DNA of 39,289 nucleotides from Candidatus Sumerlaeia bacterium (GTDB lineage: Bacteria; Sumerlaeota; Sumerlaeia; SLMS01; JAHLLQ01): NCBI GenBank assembly GCA_019634695.1, contig JAHCAW010000037.1, positions 1 through 39,289 of the forward strand, written 5' to 3'. The notes beneath the pieces are model-generated. The model worked only from the letters and a program-made list of their open reading frames with translations. It did no database searches and was not told where the DNA came from. Positions 8,851-18,589 of the stretch are shown in pieces. A program made the translations under genes and the position numbers. The first letter of the stretch is position 1. Each line of letters opens with the position of its first letter.

Positions 8851-10113
8851 TCAGCGCCGGCTGGCGATTTCGCGCTCGGTCAGGGGTGCCGGAATCTCCC
8901 GGGCGGGGATCACCTTGGCTTGGGTCAGGTCCTGCTTGCCCATGATCTTCAGCGACGTGCCGATGCCGACGAGGTCGAAGAGTTCCTCGACGTCGGAGGT
9001 CTTCATGCCGATGCAGCCGTTGCTGGCGTAGTGTCCGACCGTGTCGGGGTGGATCGTGCCGTGGATGCCCAGGATGTCGCCGTCGAAGGCCATCCAGCGC
9101 GTGCCCAGCTCGTTGTTCGGATCGCCGGGCAGGTAGGTGCGGCCGTCGCCCGGGCGCCAGGTGGGTCCGGTCTTCTTGTTGAGGATCTTGAAATCGCCCA
9201 CCGGCGTGGTCCCGGCCACGCGGCCCGTGCGCACCGGGTAGCTCTTCAGGAACTCATTGTTGGCGTAGACGTGAAGCTGGTTCGTCGAGACGTCGCACAC
9301 GAGCGAGAAGGCAACCTCGGGGATGCGCAGCGACTGGCCGACGCGCAGGCGGGCCGGGTCGTCGATGCCGTTGACCTTCATGAGCAGCTCGGGCGTCAGG
9401 TTGTGCCGGCGCGCCAGCACCCAGATACTGTCGCCGCTCTTGACGGCGTAGGTGGCTTCCTTCACGGCGGGGAAGTTGCCGCGCAGGAGGGCTTGCAGGT
9501 TGAGGTCGCCCATCTCGCGGCGCAGCGCATTGGCGATGGCCGGGTCGGTGGTGTCGGCGGTCATGGCGGTTTGCAGGCGGCGCTGGGCGGCGGTGCGGTC
9601 GCCGATCGCGAGCTCATGCCGCGCCAGAGCCAGCGTCAGCCGCCCGACGCCCGGATGCGTCGGGTTCTGGGCCACGAACTCCTCGACCGAGCGCAGGAGC
9701 AGCGGGTTCGAGAGCCCGGCGGTGGCGACTTCGGCGCCCAGATGATAGAGCTGCGCCTCCTTGGCGCTCTTGGAGGCGGGGAAGCGTTCAAGGAACGTGC
9801 GGGCCTCGCGGGCAAGGACGGCCTGGTGGCCGGCCTTGTCGAGCGCCTGGAGCTTGAGCAGCGCGGTCGTCTCGTCCAGCCCCCGCGTGCCGGCTTCGGT
9901 TTCGAGTTCCTCGAACAGGCGCAGTGCGCGCACCGGGTCGCCTTGCTCGAGCAGCTTGGTCGCCAAGGCCACCTTCTGGGTCTGTTCCTCGGACAGCGCC
10001 GCGGTCGCCGCATCGCCCGGGCGGCTCGCCCACCAGGCCACGACGATCACGAGGAAGATGGCGGCGACGGCAAGGACCGGCGCGAATTGCTTGAGCAGGC
10101 TTGTGCGTCTCAT
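8851..10113 (-). CDS. Membrane-anchored L,D-transpeptidase with LysM domain
   Basis: The 420-residue protein has one N-terminal membrane helix (about 10-29) and an alpha-helical, TPR-like region (about 40-210). A LysM peptidoglycan-binding domain (about 222-265, YAVKSGDSIWVLARRHNL) and a YkuD L,D-transpeptidase domain (about 270-395) follow. The catalytic region shows H351-G-T and S364-NG-C367-I-G-M. Most family members have Arg where Gly369 stands. Such enzymes form 3-3 peptidoglycan crosslinks or attach proteins to peptidoglycan outside the membrane. The ATG at 10113 has GAGG upstream; 11 further in-frame codons upstream are not needed. The 187 bases upstream (10114-10300) show no gene. Confidence 0.93.
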   Translation of the reverse strand: MRRTSLLKQFAPVLAVAAIFLVIVVAWWASRPGDAATAALSEEQTQKVALATKLLEQGDPVRALRLFEELETEAGTRGLDETTALLKLQALDKAGHQAVLAREARTFLERFPASKSAKEAQLYHLGAEVATAGLSNPLLLRSVEEFVAQNPTHPGVGRLTLALARHELAIGDRTAAQRRLQTAMTADTTDPAIANALRREMGDLNLQALLRGNFPAVKEATYAVKSGDSIWVLARRHNLTPELLMKVNGIDDPARLRVGQSLRIPEVAFSLVCDVSTNQLHVYANNEFLKSYPVRTGRVAGTTPVGDFKILNKKTGPTWRPGDGRTYLPGDPNNELGTRWMAFDGDILGIHGTIHPDTVGHYASNGCIGMKTSDVEELFDLVGIGTSLKIMGKQDLTQAKVIPAREIPAPLTEREIASRR

Positions 10114-10300
10114 GGCGGCATACCTCACGGGAGCGGGACTGGGCATCGGTCAACGGGGGTGGATGAGTCGATCGCGTGGGCGCGCCGGGCGGCGGCACCC
10201 TCCGATGCCATGCGATCTCCCGCAGGAGGTCCGAGGAGCGGAAACACCGTCAAGTTAAACGCGGGGCCTTCTTCGCGGTTTTTCCCTGGGAAGGGGATGG

Positions 10301-12139
10301 TCAGTAGATCATCCAGTTGTCGCTCGGGCGCAGCGTCGGCACCCCCGTCACCCGGACGTTGTCGTAGACGATCTCCTCGCCGTTGGCGTCGAAGCGAGTG
10401 ACCACCTTGACGGTCAGGCTGGCGGGGTCGTTGCCGGCAGTCGGCACCGGGAACCAGTAGTCCTCCAGCCGCGTGTAGTCCTGGATTTCGACGTCGCCGA
10501 GGCCGTTGAGGTTCAGGTCCTGGCCGAACTTGCCATTGGAGCCCGTCGGGCCCATCTTGGTGAACTGCCCGATCAGGAGATCGGCGCCGCCGTCGCGGCT
10601 CACCCAGACCTGCAAGTAGTCCGCGTTGGCCTGGCCAACCGAGTCGTAGACGTTGGCATTGCGGGCGTTGAGCGCGATGTAGACCCGCAGGTCATGAAAG
10701 CGCGAGACGTCGACCGGGTCGAGAACCACCCGGTGGATGCCGTCGAGCGGGAAGTTGTACAGCGGGTTCTCGCGATTGGCGGCCGTGCCGCTCGTGTTTG
10801 CACCGGCGATGAAGAAGTTCCCCACCACGCCCGTGATGGAAGTGGTCAACTGCGACGGCACCGTGTTGGGCACCAGGCTGAAGCGGCCAAAGAACGAGTT
10901 GCCGAAGTCGCCGGTTCCTTCCGCGATGGACCATCCTTGGGTGGTCTCGAACTTCTCCTGGTGGATCAGGGCGCGGTCGCCCGGCGTGGCGTGTGCCGTG
11001 CGCGAAAGCAACGACTCGTTGCCGGCGGTATCCACGGCCGTCACGGCGTAGTAGTAGCGCACGCCCGGCAGGTCCGGAGTGTCGGTGTAGGTGGTCTGCG
11101 TGACCGTCGCCGGGTTGACGCGGGCGAAGCCGTCGGTGCTGGTCGTCGAGCGGTAGACGTGGTAGCCGGCCAGGTCCGACTCGATCCGGGGGTCCCAGCG
11201 CAGGATGACGCTGGCGGCGTCCACCGTCGTGAAGAGTCCCTGCGGGTGGATCGGGGGGACGGCGGAGCAGTCCCCGGAGAAGAGGCAGTCCGCCCAACCC
11301 GGGTGGTCGATCAACGGGTTGCGATTGCGCTGGGCGACGGCGACGACGTTGTGCCGGTGACGTTCCTTCCCGTCGGGCGGGTCCTGGGCATGCCACTCGA
11401 GGAGGACGGAGCGCAGGCCCATGTAGGCGATTGCCTGGGCGCCGGTGACGGACAGGCTCGTGTTGTCGGTGACGCGCAGGTCGGGCTCGAGCGAGCCGTC
11501 CGCCCCGTTGCCGCCGTTGTAGCGCAAGGTCATGTAAAGCACGCCACGGGCGACGTCGCCGCGGCGGTCGGGCCAGACCTGCCAGCGCGCCGTCGCGTTG
11601 TCGCGCCAGTTCGAGTTGCCCGGATAGACACCGCTGCCGCCACCGACGCCGTTATTGGAGTCGGTCGGGAACTCATCGGTCGAGACCACCCAATCGTAGA
11701 AGTAATTGGAGCGTGAGTTGTTGTAGGGTCTGTCGCAGATGTAGAGGTTGTGGAGGTCGGCTCGCGGATTGGTGCTCCAGGCGCCGCCCTCGGGAAATCC
11801 GCGGGACTGGGGCCAAAGGTGCTCGCGGTCGTACGGGCGCTGCTCGCCGACGGCTGGCAGCGGGATGCTCGAGTTCTTGTAGATGTCGAGCACGAAGCCC
11901 GGCCTGCCCGGGTGCTCGTCGGCCGCCTCGAGCACCGGCCAGTTCGCCGTCGTGTACGGGATGCGGTTGTGCGTTGTGCGCAGCAACTCGTGCACCGTCG
12001 TGGCCAGCGTCGTCTCGGTGCTGGTGTCCACGGGTGCCCAGTAGTCGTTACCGAACTCGCCGCGTGCCGCGACCACCGCCAGCAGGACCAACCCCAGCAC
12101 GCCGACGATGCGGCGCTCCAACCATCTCGACTCAAACAC
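10301..12139 (-). CDS. Secreted endonuclease I family nuclease with fibronectin type III domain
   Basis: The protein has about 612 residues. A basic start and hydrophobic stretch (about 10-27) form a signal peptide. The EndA/NucM-type endonuclease I domain covers about 45-285: REHLWPQS (105-112), RADLHNLY (about 126-133), RGDVARGVLYM (193-203) and QRNRNPLIDHP (about 270-280), including the expected His and Asn of the metal site. A fibronectin type III domain (about 294-387, GYHVYRSTTS to VRYYYAVTAVDTAGNES) and a C-terminal beta-rich region of about 220 residues follow. It probably degrades extracellular nucleic acid. I chose the GTG at 12139 because GAAGGTG is 6 bases upstream and a likely promoter (12205-12234) would start transcription below 12202, the outermost in-frame start. 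Confidence 0.88.
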   Translation of the reverse strand: MFESRWLERRIVGVLGLVLLAVVAARGEFGNDYWAPVDTSTETTLATTVHELLRTTHNRIPYTTANWPVLEAADEHPGRPGFVLDIYKNSSIPLPAVGEQRPYDREHLWPQSRGFPEGGAWSTNPRADLHNLYICDRPYNNSRSNYFYDWVVSTDEFPTDSNNGVGGGSGVYPGNSNWRDNATARWQVWPDRRGDVARGVLYMTLRYNGGNGADGSLEPDLRVTDNTSLSVTGAQAIAYMGLRSVLLEWHAQDPPDGKERHRHNVVAVAQRNRNPLIDHPGWADCLFSGDCSAVPPIHPQGLFTTVDAASVILRWDPRIESDLAGYHVYRSTTSTDGFARVNPATVTQTTYTDTPDLPGVRYYYAVTAVDTAGNESLLSRTAHATPGDRALIHQEKFETTQGWSIAEGTGDFGNSFFGRFSLVPNTVPSQLTTSITGVVGNFFIAGANTSGTAANRENPLYNFPLDGIHRVVLDPVDVSRFHDLRVYIALNARNANVYDSVGQANADYLQVWVSRDGGADLLIGQFTKMGPTGSNGKFGQDLNLNGLGDVEIQDYTRLEDYWFPVPTAGNDPASLTVKVVTRFDANGEEIVYDNVRVTGVPTLRPSDNWMIY

Positions 12140-12204
12140 GCCGCGCACCTTCACTTTGCCCGAACTCGGTTCGGCCTTCGCGTTTCCGCGACGACACAAC
12201 ACGG

Positions 12205-12234
12205 ATTATGGGGCCCATCGCCCCACCGCATCAA
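12205..12234 (-). promoter_or_regulatory. Likely sigma-70-type promoter for the endonuclease gene
   Basis: Read on the minus strand, TTGATG (12234-12229) is separated by 18 bases from CATAAT (12210-12205), which matches TATAAT at five positions. Transcription would begin near 12198, about 59 bases before the chosen GTG. Confidence 0.4.
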
Positions 12235-12388
12235 CCCCTGTCCGTGCAACCGAACGATTTCAACACGATACCCTGACGACAGAACCCGCCCTGCCGCTGC
12301 TGCGGGGGGCGGATTCTGGTTCCTCCGGTTTGCCGGGCCGTGAGGCGATCGGCCGAGGCACCGGACAAGGAGGGGAAGGTATGGATGT

Positions 12389-14584
12389 TCAGGGAACCGA
12401 ATCCGGGTAATTCTGGACCCGGATCAAGTCCACCTTCAGTTCGTCCAAGTACACGGGTTGGTCCGAGGTTTCAAACAAAACCGCCGGGTTCATCAGATCA
12501 AAACTCTCGAAGCTCAGCAGATCCCATGCGGCATGGAGCGGCAGGACCGTGTCGCGGGCCTTCTCCGGCACCGCCAGATAGGTGTAGACGTAGCGGTCAT
12601 GCCCCAGGCGCGGCACGAATGTGGCCGAGGCAATGTCCAGGACTCCGGTTTCGGAAATCGTCGTGAAGTCCTCTGGCATCAGTCGGATACGCTGCTGTGG
12701 CACCTTGTAGCCACTCGGCTCGTCGGCTCGCAGGTGAGCTCGCATTCTCAGGAACAGCGCCCCGGTCTGCCCGCGAAGGTCGGCCGCAAGGGTTCCGGGC
12801 AGGTTCTGCCAGTTGCCGAAGGCCCCTGCCGGGTTGGTGATGCGCGCCTGAAGGGCTCCGCCGCCGGTGGTCGCAACCGGATCCTCGTAGGCGGCGTAGG
12901 TCAGGAACTGCCACTGGTTGAACTGGGCAACGGTCTCGAAGTCCCACGTCTTGACCGGCGCAAGCGTCTGGATGTCGGCCAGCGGAACGAGGAAGACCTC
13001 GACGCGATCAAGCAGGAAGCCACCGTTGCGTGCTTCGACATCGCGGTCGGGGTCCATGTCCGCGTTGATGATGTCGAATGAGAGCAGGTAGGTGCGGTCG
13101 ACCTGGGCCTCCGTATACATGTGCGGGTGGGGTTGGATCAGGAAGTCGATTGGTGTCGATTCATAGATGTCCGGGATGCCGCTGGCATCGTTGTAGGCGG
13201 GCATGATGAAGGTGTGGTAGGACTCGTAGTTGCGCGAGTTGGCGCGGATGCGCAGGGTGGGCGAGCGATGGCGGTCGGCCGTGGCGCGCCGCACGTGGAA
13301 GCGCATCAGGTAGTGGTGGCCTTGGCGTTGCCAGAGCTGGCCCGTCTGTGCGGAGTCGGCCATCGGGTCGAAGGCCACCATGGCAAAGCCGTCCTCGGAG
13401 GTGAAGTGTCCATACGTGCGGTCGTTGTCGTCATTGGCGGCAAGGACCAGAAACCCCGGCTCGAAGGTCTGGAAGGGCGGTTGAAACGTGGGAGTCGCGA
13501 TCTGGAAGTACCAGTCCTCCATGCTTTCGTCGAAGGTGTAGCGGGCCAGCAGGTTCGGATGTCCTGCGTAGGAGAGCGTGAGCGTGACGGCGATTGTCCG
13601 GGGCGAATTGCCCGTCTGCGGCGAGTTGACCGTGATGTTCGCGGTGTGCTGACCGGGCGAGAGTCCCGTCGAGTCGAAGGAGACCGTGATCGTTGCGGGC
13701 GACGTGGTGGCCGTGCCGCTGACGGGCTGCACCGAAAGCCATGCGGCGCTTGATGCGATGGTGTAGCCAAGGGCCTGTCCGCTGCTGGCGACCGTGAAGG
13801 TCTGGTCGGCGATCGACTGACCCTGTTCGGCGGTGACGTCGATGGTCGTGCGACTGAGCACAAGGGTGGGCGGGGGAGTCGTGACGGCCAACAGGACGGC
13901 GATGGTCTGTGGCGAGTTGGACGCATTGGCGTCGATGACCGAGATGCTCGCGAAGTAGTTCCCCGGCGCCAGCGCCTGTGTGGCATAGGTGATCGTCAGA
14001 GTGTCGGCCTCGCCGGTCGAGGTACCGCTGCTCGGCGACACCGAGAGCCACGCGGCCGTGTCGGTGACGGTGTAGCTGAGCGTGCCGCGGCCCGTGTTGC
14101 GAACGGTGAAGGTCTCGCTGGCAAGGTTGCTGCCCTGCACGACGGAGCGATTGAGCGTCTCGACGGACAACTCGATCGCGGGGGGAACGAACAAGGTGTC
14201 GAGGACGAGCGGATTCTGGGGCGTGCCGGCGCGGCCGACGTTGTTCCATTCGTCGCGGGCTTCGATGTAGTACTCGAGTCCCGAGGCTGTGATGTCCGTG
14301 CCGGGAATGTCGTGGAAGAAGAGCGAACCGGCGGCGGCCGTCATGCCGGCGGTGCTGTAGACCGTCTCGGCGCCATTGCGCACGCGCCAGTAGATCGGCG
14401 TCGCCAGCAGGGCGCTTTCGTCCGTGATGGTCGCCTCGAGACGCAGGCTGTCGCGCGGGAACTCGACAGGCTGGGCCGGCGGAATGTGCGAGACCACCGG
14501 CGGATTGCTCTCCTGCGCGAGCGCTGCGACAGCCGCGAAGAGGATGACGAGCGCCGGGAACGCGCGAAGAAGGGACCGATTCAT
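12389..14584 (-). CDS. Secreted protein with two BACON-like beta-sandwich repeats
   Basis: The protein has 731 residues. A signal peptide ends at about residue 24 (ALAQ). Residues about 25-135 look like an Ig-like domain. Two tandem repeats of about 97 residues follow at 138-234 and 240-338, each with an AAWLSV-P-SGT block and a closing NSPQTIAV or NSPRTIAV strand. This is the pattern of BACON-type or Big-like surface domains. The rest (about 340-731) contains two jelly-roll-like segments, each beginning with a TFD or DFE motif ([24 protein letters not shown]), which suggests carbohydrate-binding-type folds. No catalytic motif was seen. The ATG at 14584 has AAGG about 10 bases upstream; another ATG 9 bases earlier is possible. 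Confidence 0.8.
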   Translation of the reverse strand: MNRSLLRAFPALVILFAAVAALAQESNPPVVSHIPPAQPVEFPRDSLRLEATITDESALLATPIYWRVRNGAETVYSTAGMTAAAGSLFFHDIPGTDITASGLEYYIEARDEWNNVGRAGTPQNPLVLDTLFVPPAIELSVETLNRSVVQGSNLASETFTVRNTGRGTLSYTVTDTAAWLSVSPSSGTSTGEADTLTITYATQALAPGNYFASISVIDANASNSPQTIAVLLAVTTPPPTLVLSRTTIDVTAEQGQSIADQTFTVASSGQALGYTIASSAAWLSVQPVSGTATTSPATITVSFDSTGLSPGQHTANITVNSPQTGNSPRTIAVTLTLSYAGHPNLLARYTFDESMEDWYFQIATPTFQPPFQTFEPGFLVLAANDDNDRTYGHFTSEDGFAMVAFDPMADSAQTGQLWQRQGHHYLMRFHVRRATADRHRSPTLRIRANSRNYESYHTFIMPAYNDASGIPDIYESTPIDFLIQPHPHMYTEAQVDRTYLLSFDIINADMDPDRDVEARNGGFLLDRVEVFLVPLADIQTLAPVKTWDFETVAQFNQWQFLTYAAYEDPVATTGGGALQARITNPAGAFGNWQNLPGTLAADLRGQTGALFLRMRAHLRADEPSGYKVPQQRIRLMPEDFTTISETGVLDIASATFVPRLGHDRYVYTYLAVPEKARDTVLPLHAAWDLLSFESFDLMNPAVLFETSDQPVYLDELKVDLIRVQNYPDSVP

Positions 14585-14607
14585 GGGGAACATGCCTTGA
14601 TGTGAAT

Positions 14608-14629
14608 GCCCGGCGGGCACAAGCCGGGC
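14608..14629. promoter_or_regulatory. Hairpin in the leader of the BACON-like gene
   Basis: GCCCGGC at 14608-14614 pairs perfectly with GCCGGGC at 14623-14629 around an 8-base loop. It lies 24 bases upstream of the minus-strand ATG in the 209-base divergent gap shared with pgi. Its role is unknown: leader structure, repeat remnant or chance in GC-rich sequence. Confidence 0.3.
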
Positions 14630-14793
14630 TTAGCAACCGATTTCACCCGCGCCGGCGGCAGAGCGCAACCCGCAACCCGCCTCCGGCGAGAAAATCCCGG
14701 AACCGAAATCGGAACCCCGTTGCCCCGAAGCCGCCACCGCCGCACGGTGCCGAGCCAGACCCTCAGCGACATCCCCCCACGCGGGAGCGACCC

Positions 14794-16374
14794 ATGAGCA
14801 CCAGCACTTGGCAGCGCTACCAGGACAACCTCTGCGTTCTGCCGAACCTTGGATTCCGGCTCGACATCAGCAGGATGCACTTCGCCGACAGCTTCCTTTC
14901 GGACATGGAAGCCCCGATGCAGCGGGCCTTCGATGCGATGGCCGCGCTGGAGGCCGGCGCGATCGCCAATCCGGACGAGAAGCGTCAGGTGGGGCACTAC
15001 TGGCTGCGGAGTCCGGCGTTGGCGCCGGAGAGCGCGCGCCGCGAGACGGTCGAGACACTGGCTCAGGTGAAGGACATTGCAGCCCGGGTGCACTCGGGGG
15101 CGTTGGCGCCGCCGGCGGGCGGGCGCTTCCGGCACGTGCTGGTCATCGGCATCGGGGGCAGCGCGCTCGGACCGCAGTTCGTCGGCGCCGCCCTGCGCAC
15201 GCCCGCCGATCCGATCCGCATGCACTTTCTCGACAACACGGACCCTGACGGCATGGATCTGGTCCTGAAGGAGTTGGGGCCCGAGTTGGGAAGCACTCTG
15301 GCGCTGGTGATCAGCAAGTCGGGCGGCACGAAGGAGACACGCAACGGAATGGTCGAGGCGCAGGCGGCATGGCGCGCCGCGGGGTTGGATTTCGCCCGGC
15401 ATGCCATCGCCATCACCGGCCGCGGCAGCCAGCTTGACGGCGTGGCCGAACGCGAGGGCTGGCTCGTCCGCGTGCCGATGTTCGACTACGTCGGCGGGCG
15501 CACCAGTCAGTTCAGCGCGGTGGGGCTGCTGCCCGCGGCGCTGCAAGGGATCGACATCGACGCGATGATCGCCGGCGCGGCCGCCATGGACGCCGCGACG
15601 CGCAATCGCTCCACGCGCGAGAATCCCGCCGCGCTGCTGGCGTTGATGTGGCATCACGCCACGCGGGGCCGCGGCGAGCGCGACATGGTCGTCCTGCCTT
15701 ACAAGGACCGACTTGAACTGTTCAGCAAGTACCTCCAGCAACTCGTCATGGAGTCGCTCGGCAAGGAGCTGGACCTCGCCGGCCGCGTCGTGAATCAGGG
15801 TATCGCCGTCTATGGCAACAAGGGCTCCACGGATCAGCACGCCTACGTGCAGCAGTTGCGCGAGGGGGTGAACAACTTCTTCGTCGTGTTCGTCGAGGTG
15901 CTGCGCGATCGCGCGGGCGCCTCGATGGAGGTCGATCCGCAGGTGACCTCCGGGGACTACCTGTTCGGCTTCCTGCACGGCACGCGCGACGCCCTTACGG
16001 AGAAGGGGCGCGAGTCGATGACGATCACCGTGGCGGAGGTCTCGCCGGCCGCGGTGGGCCAGTTGATCGCGCTGTTCGAGCGCGCCGTCGGGTTCTACGC
16101 GACGCTGGTGAACATCAACGCGTATCACCAGCCGGGGGTCGAGGCGGGCAAGCGGGCCGCCGGCGAGGTGCTCGACGTGCAGCGACGCCTGCTCGCGGCG
16201 CTGGCGGCCGAGCCGACCGCGCGCCGCACGGCGGGCGAGTGGGCCGCCGCACTCGGCGATGCCGCGCTGGCCGAGCGCGCCTGGATGATCCTCGAACACC
16301 TTGCGGCGAACGACCGTGGTGTCGCTCGCACGGGGACTGGTCGCCCGGCCGACGTGCGCTTCGGCCGCGGCTGA
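14794..16374 (+). CDS. pgi: Glucose-6-phosphate isomerase
   Basis: This enzyme interconverts glucose 6-phosphate and fructose 6-phosphate in the cytoplasm. The 526-residue protein has the family signatures: GIGGSALG (119-126), SKSGGTKET (174-182), GGRTSQFS (234-241) and, near the C-terminus, [10 protein letters not shown]. The N-terminus ([20 protein letters not shown]) and [12 protein letters not shown] closely resemble the long cyanobacterial-type enzymes rather than the E. coli type. The ATG at 14794 has GGGAG about 6 bases upstream. The frame is open for 64 further codons upstream, but those codons do not look like family sequence. The FAD oxidoreductase follows 103 bases later on the same strand. 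Confidence 0.96.
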   Translation: MSTSTWQRYQDNLCVLPNLGFRLDISRMHFADSFLSDMEAPMQRAFDAMAALEAGAIANPDEKRQVGHYWLRSPALAPESARRETVETLAQVKDIAARVHSGALAPPAGGRFRHVLVIGIGGSALGPQFVGAALRTPADPIRMHFLDNTDPDGMDLVLKELGPELGSTLALVISKSGGTKETRNGMVEAQAAWRAAGLDFARHAIAITGRGSQLDGVAEREGWLVRVPMFDYVGGRTSQFSAVGLLPAALQGIDIDAMIAGAAAMDAATRNRSTRENPAALLALMWHHATRGRGERDMVVLPYKDRLELFSKYLQQLVMESLGKELDLAGRVVNQGIAVYGNKGSTDQHAYVQQLREGVNNFFVVFVEVLRDRAGASMEVDPQVTSGDYLFGFLHGTRDALTEKGRESMTITVAEVSPAAVGQLIALFERAVGFYATLVNINAYHQPGVEAGKRAAGEVLDVQRRLLAALAAEPTARRTAGEWAAALGDAALAERAWMILEHLAANDRGVARTGTGRPADVRFGRG

Positions 16375-16477
16375 AGCGGGTTTGGGAAACGGTCTGCTCC
16401 GCGCACAACGCGGTTGCGGCGCCGGCAGGCCGTCGCGAACCTCTCGCGCGTGCGCCCCAAGGACGGGCGCCCGACGG

Positions 16478-18535
16478 ATGAGAATTGGCGGACGCCCCTC
16501 AAGATGTGTGCTGCGGCTGTGTGTTTTCGCGGCGCTGTGGGCGGCCGGCACCTTGGAGGCAGTCGTGATTCAAGCCGACATCGTGGTGAGTGGTGGATCG
16601 TTTTCGGCGTGTGCGGCGGCGTTGGCCGCGGCGCGCACGCAGCCCGACGCGCGCGTCCTGTTGATCGAGCCGACGGACTGGCTCGGCGGACAGGCGACAA
16701 CGCAGGGCGTCTCGGCGATCGACAACGCCTGGTACAACCCTGGGCGGACGCTGATGCTGGAGGATCGCGCGGGGCACTACGCCGCGGACTATCTGGACTT
16801 CCTTGAGCGCCTCAAGGCCCCGCCTCCCGGGGCACCGGGGCGCGGCATGGCGCCCGACGGCTCGTCGTGGGTCTCGCGCGAGGCCTACGATCCGCGCACC
16901 GCCGCATGGGTGCTCGACCGCATGATGGAGGAATACCCCAACATCACGGTGCTGAAGCTGACCGTCGTGAAGCAGGTCGCGACGGAGGTCGTCACCGACG
17001 ACATGGGATCGGGGCGCCGGGTCACCGGCCTGACGCTCGTGCGGCGCACGCCGCGCAACGGCTACGTTCCATTCACGAAGTTCACCAGCGAAGAGGTGCT
17101 CGACTGGTGGGCAGTGGGGGATTCGGAGTTGTACACGAAGGCCGTCGAGACCGTCGCGGCGCGGGACTCCGCGCGCGGACTGGTCGTGATCGAGGCGTCC
17201 GAGACGGGCGACCTGTTCGTGTTGTCCGGCGCCGCATACACTATCGGGCGCGAGCAATCGACCGAAGAGTTCGACGAGGAGGGGAATCCCCCAACGATCA
17301 ACGAGAACGGAACGCAGTCCTTCGTTTATCCCTTCTGCATGGGGTTGACGGAGGAGCAGGACCCCGAGTCGGAGCTGAAGGCCCCCTTCCCGGGATTCGA
17401 CGACTACCTTGCGGAACAGACGCGAACCTTCTTCGCCTTCGGCCAGCACACCTGGGAGCGCATCTGGACGTATCGCCGCTTGCACAACGCGGGAGCGGTG
17501 CACGCGTTCGATACGGTCAACCTGGGCGACGTCACGATGCAGAACTGGTTCCCGGGGAACGACTATCCCTATGGGACGATGTTCCTGGACAAGGCTGCCG
17601 CGGCGGCTCAGGCGTCGGACTGGATGGGGGGCATCGTGCCGGCCGAGATGGCGGCCGCGGAGAAGCACGCGATCGCTTGGCACTTCCACAAGAAGGCGCG
17701 CCGACCGTTCGCGTGGGACATTCGGTTGCTGCGCGGTGCCGACGCGGACAACATGATGGGCACCGGCACGGGGCTGTCGAAGTGGCCCTACATTCGCGGC
17801 TGCCGCCGGTCGGTCGGCCTGGAAAACTTCCGCATCACCGAGCGCACGCTCAACGACGTGCACGCGCCGGACTACGACGGCAAGGCCTGCTGGCGGTACT
17901 TCGACTCGATCGCCATCGGCAGCTACGCCGCCGACATCCACGCGACGCACATCTCTACCGGCATGTCGCCGTCGGTGCACCACCCCGCGCCGTTCTACGT
18001 GCCCTATCGGGCGCTCACGTCGGCCAACGTGCGCAACCTGCTCGCCGCCGGCAAGGCAATGGCGCAGACCTACATCACGAACTCCTCGTACCGCCTGCAT
18101 CCGATCGAGTGGGCGAGTGGCACGGCGGCCGGCACGGCCGCGGCCATGATGTTCCGCGACGGCGTGCCGAGCCACGCGCTGCTGGATCCGGAGCCGCTGC
18201 GCGAGTTTCAGGGCAGGGTGCAGGCCGTCTCGCCGATTTCCTGGAAGGCCTTCGATGCGACGCCGATTCCGCCGCACTACGGCGACCTGCTGGTGAACGA
18301 CCGCCGCCCGATTCAAGCGAACCAACCGTTCCGCATCGAGGCCCATGTGCCGCGTGCCGTGCGCGCGCGGGCCTGGGCGGACGACGTGGAGCTGGGCGAG
18401 AGCACACACCGGGCGAATGGCCGGGTGCTGTTTTCCGAAGCGACGTTGCAGGCAGTGCCGAAGACGATTGTCGTCGAAGCCTACAGCGCCGACGGTTCAC
18501 CGATCACGCGACTGACCCACGTGGTGCGTCCCTGA
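16478..18535 (+). CDS. Secreted FAD-dependent oxidoreductase (FAD_oxidored family)
   Basis: The protein has 685 residues. A hydrophobic N-terminus (about 11-28) suggests export. It is followed at once by a Rossmann-type dinucleotide-binding segment, ADIVVSGGSFSACAAALAAA (about 33-52), with acidic E64 at the end of the second strand in LLIEPTDWLGGQATTQG. This arrangement matches the large FAD_oxidored proteins (PF12831 type) common in Planctomycetota-like genomes, whose substrates are mostly unknown. The last 100 residues form a small beta domain. No twin-arginine motif is visible, so where the flavin is inserted is unclear. The ATG at 16478 has GGACGG upstream; the longer open frame back to 16301 overlaps pgi and is not supported. 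Confidence 0.85.
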   Translation: MRIGGRPSRCVLRLCVFAALWAAGTLEAVVIQADIVVSGGSFSACAAALAAARTQPDARVLLIEPTDWLGGQATTQGVSAIDNAWYNPGRTLMLEDRAGHYAADYLDFLERLKAPPPGAPGRGMAPDGSSWVSREAYDPRTAAWVLDRMMEEYPNITVLKLTVVKQVATEVVTDDMGSGRRVTGLTLVRRTPRNGYVPFTKFTSEEVLDWWAVGDSELYTKAVETVAARDSARGLVVIEASETGDLFVLSGAAYTIGREQSTEEFDEEGNPPTINENGTQSFVYPFCMGLTEEQDPESELKAPFPGFDDYLAEQTRTFFAFGQHTWERIWTYRRLHNAGAVHAFDTVNLGDVTMQNWFPGNDYPYGTMFLDKAAAAAQASDWMGGIVPAEMAAAEKHAIAWHFHKKARRPFAWDIRLLRGADADNMMGTGTGLSKWPYIRGCRRSVGLENFRITERTLNDVHAPDYDGKACWRYFDSIAIGSYAADIHATHISTGMSPSVHHPAPFYVPYRALTSANVRNLLAAGKAMAQTYITNSSYRLHPIEWASGTAAGTAAAMMFRDGVPSHALLDPEPLREFQGRVQAVSPISWKAFDATPIPPHYGDLLVNDRRPIQANQPFRIEAHVPRAVRARAWADDVELGESTHRANGRVLFSEATLQAVPKTIVVEAYSADGSPITRLTHVVRP

Positions 18536-18536
18536 A

Positions 18537-18589
18537 GAAGCGCGGCCGGGTGTCGCGGGGGTTGGCCCGGCGACACCCGGCGTGGCTTC
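18537..18589. terminator. Two-way hairpin terminator between convergent genes
   Basis: GCCGGGTGTCGC (18545-18556) pairs perfectly over 12 bases with 18570-18581 around a 13-base loop. An outer GAAGC (18537-18541) pairs with GCTTC (18585-18589). It fills the 52-base gap between the convergent oxidoreductase and spmB stops. No long T run follows on either side. Confidence 0.6.

Noticed and set aside
16301..16477. Upstream extension of the FAD oxidoreductase
   Set aside because: It overlaps pgi and adds basic sequence before the signal peptide; the ATG at 16478 gives a normal signal sequence.
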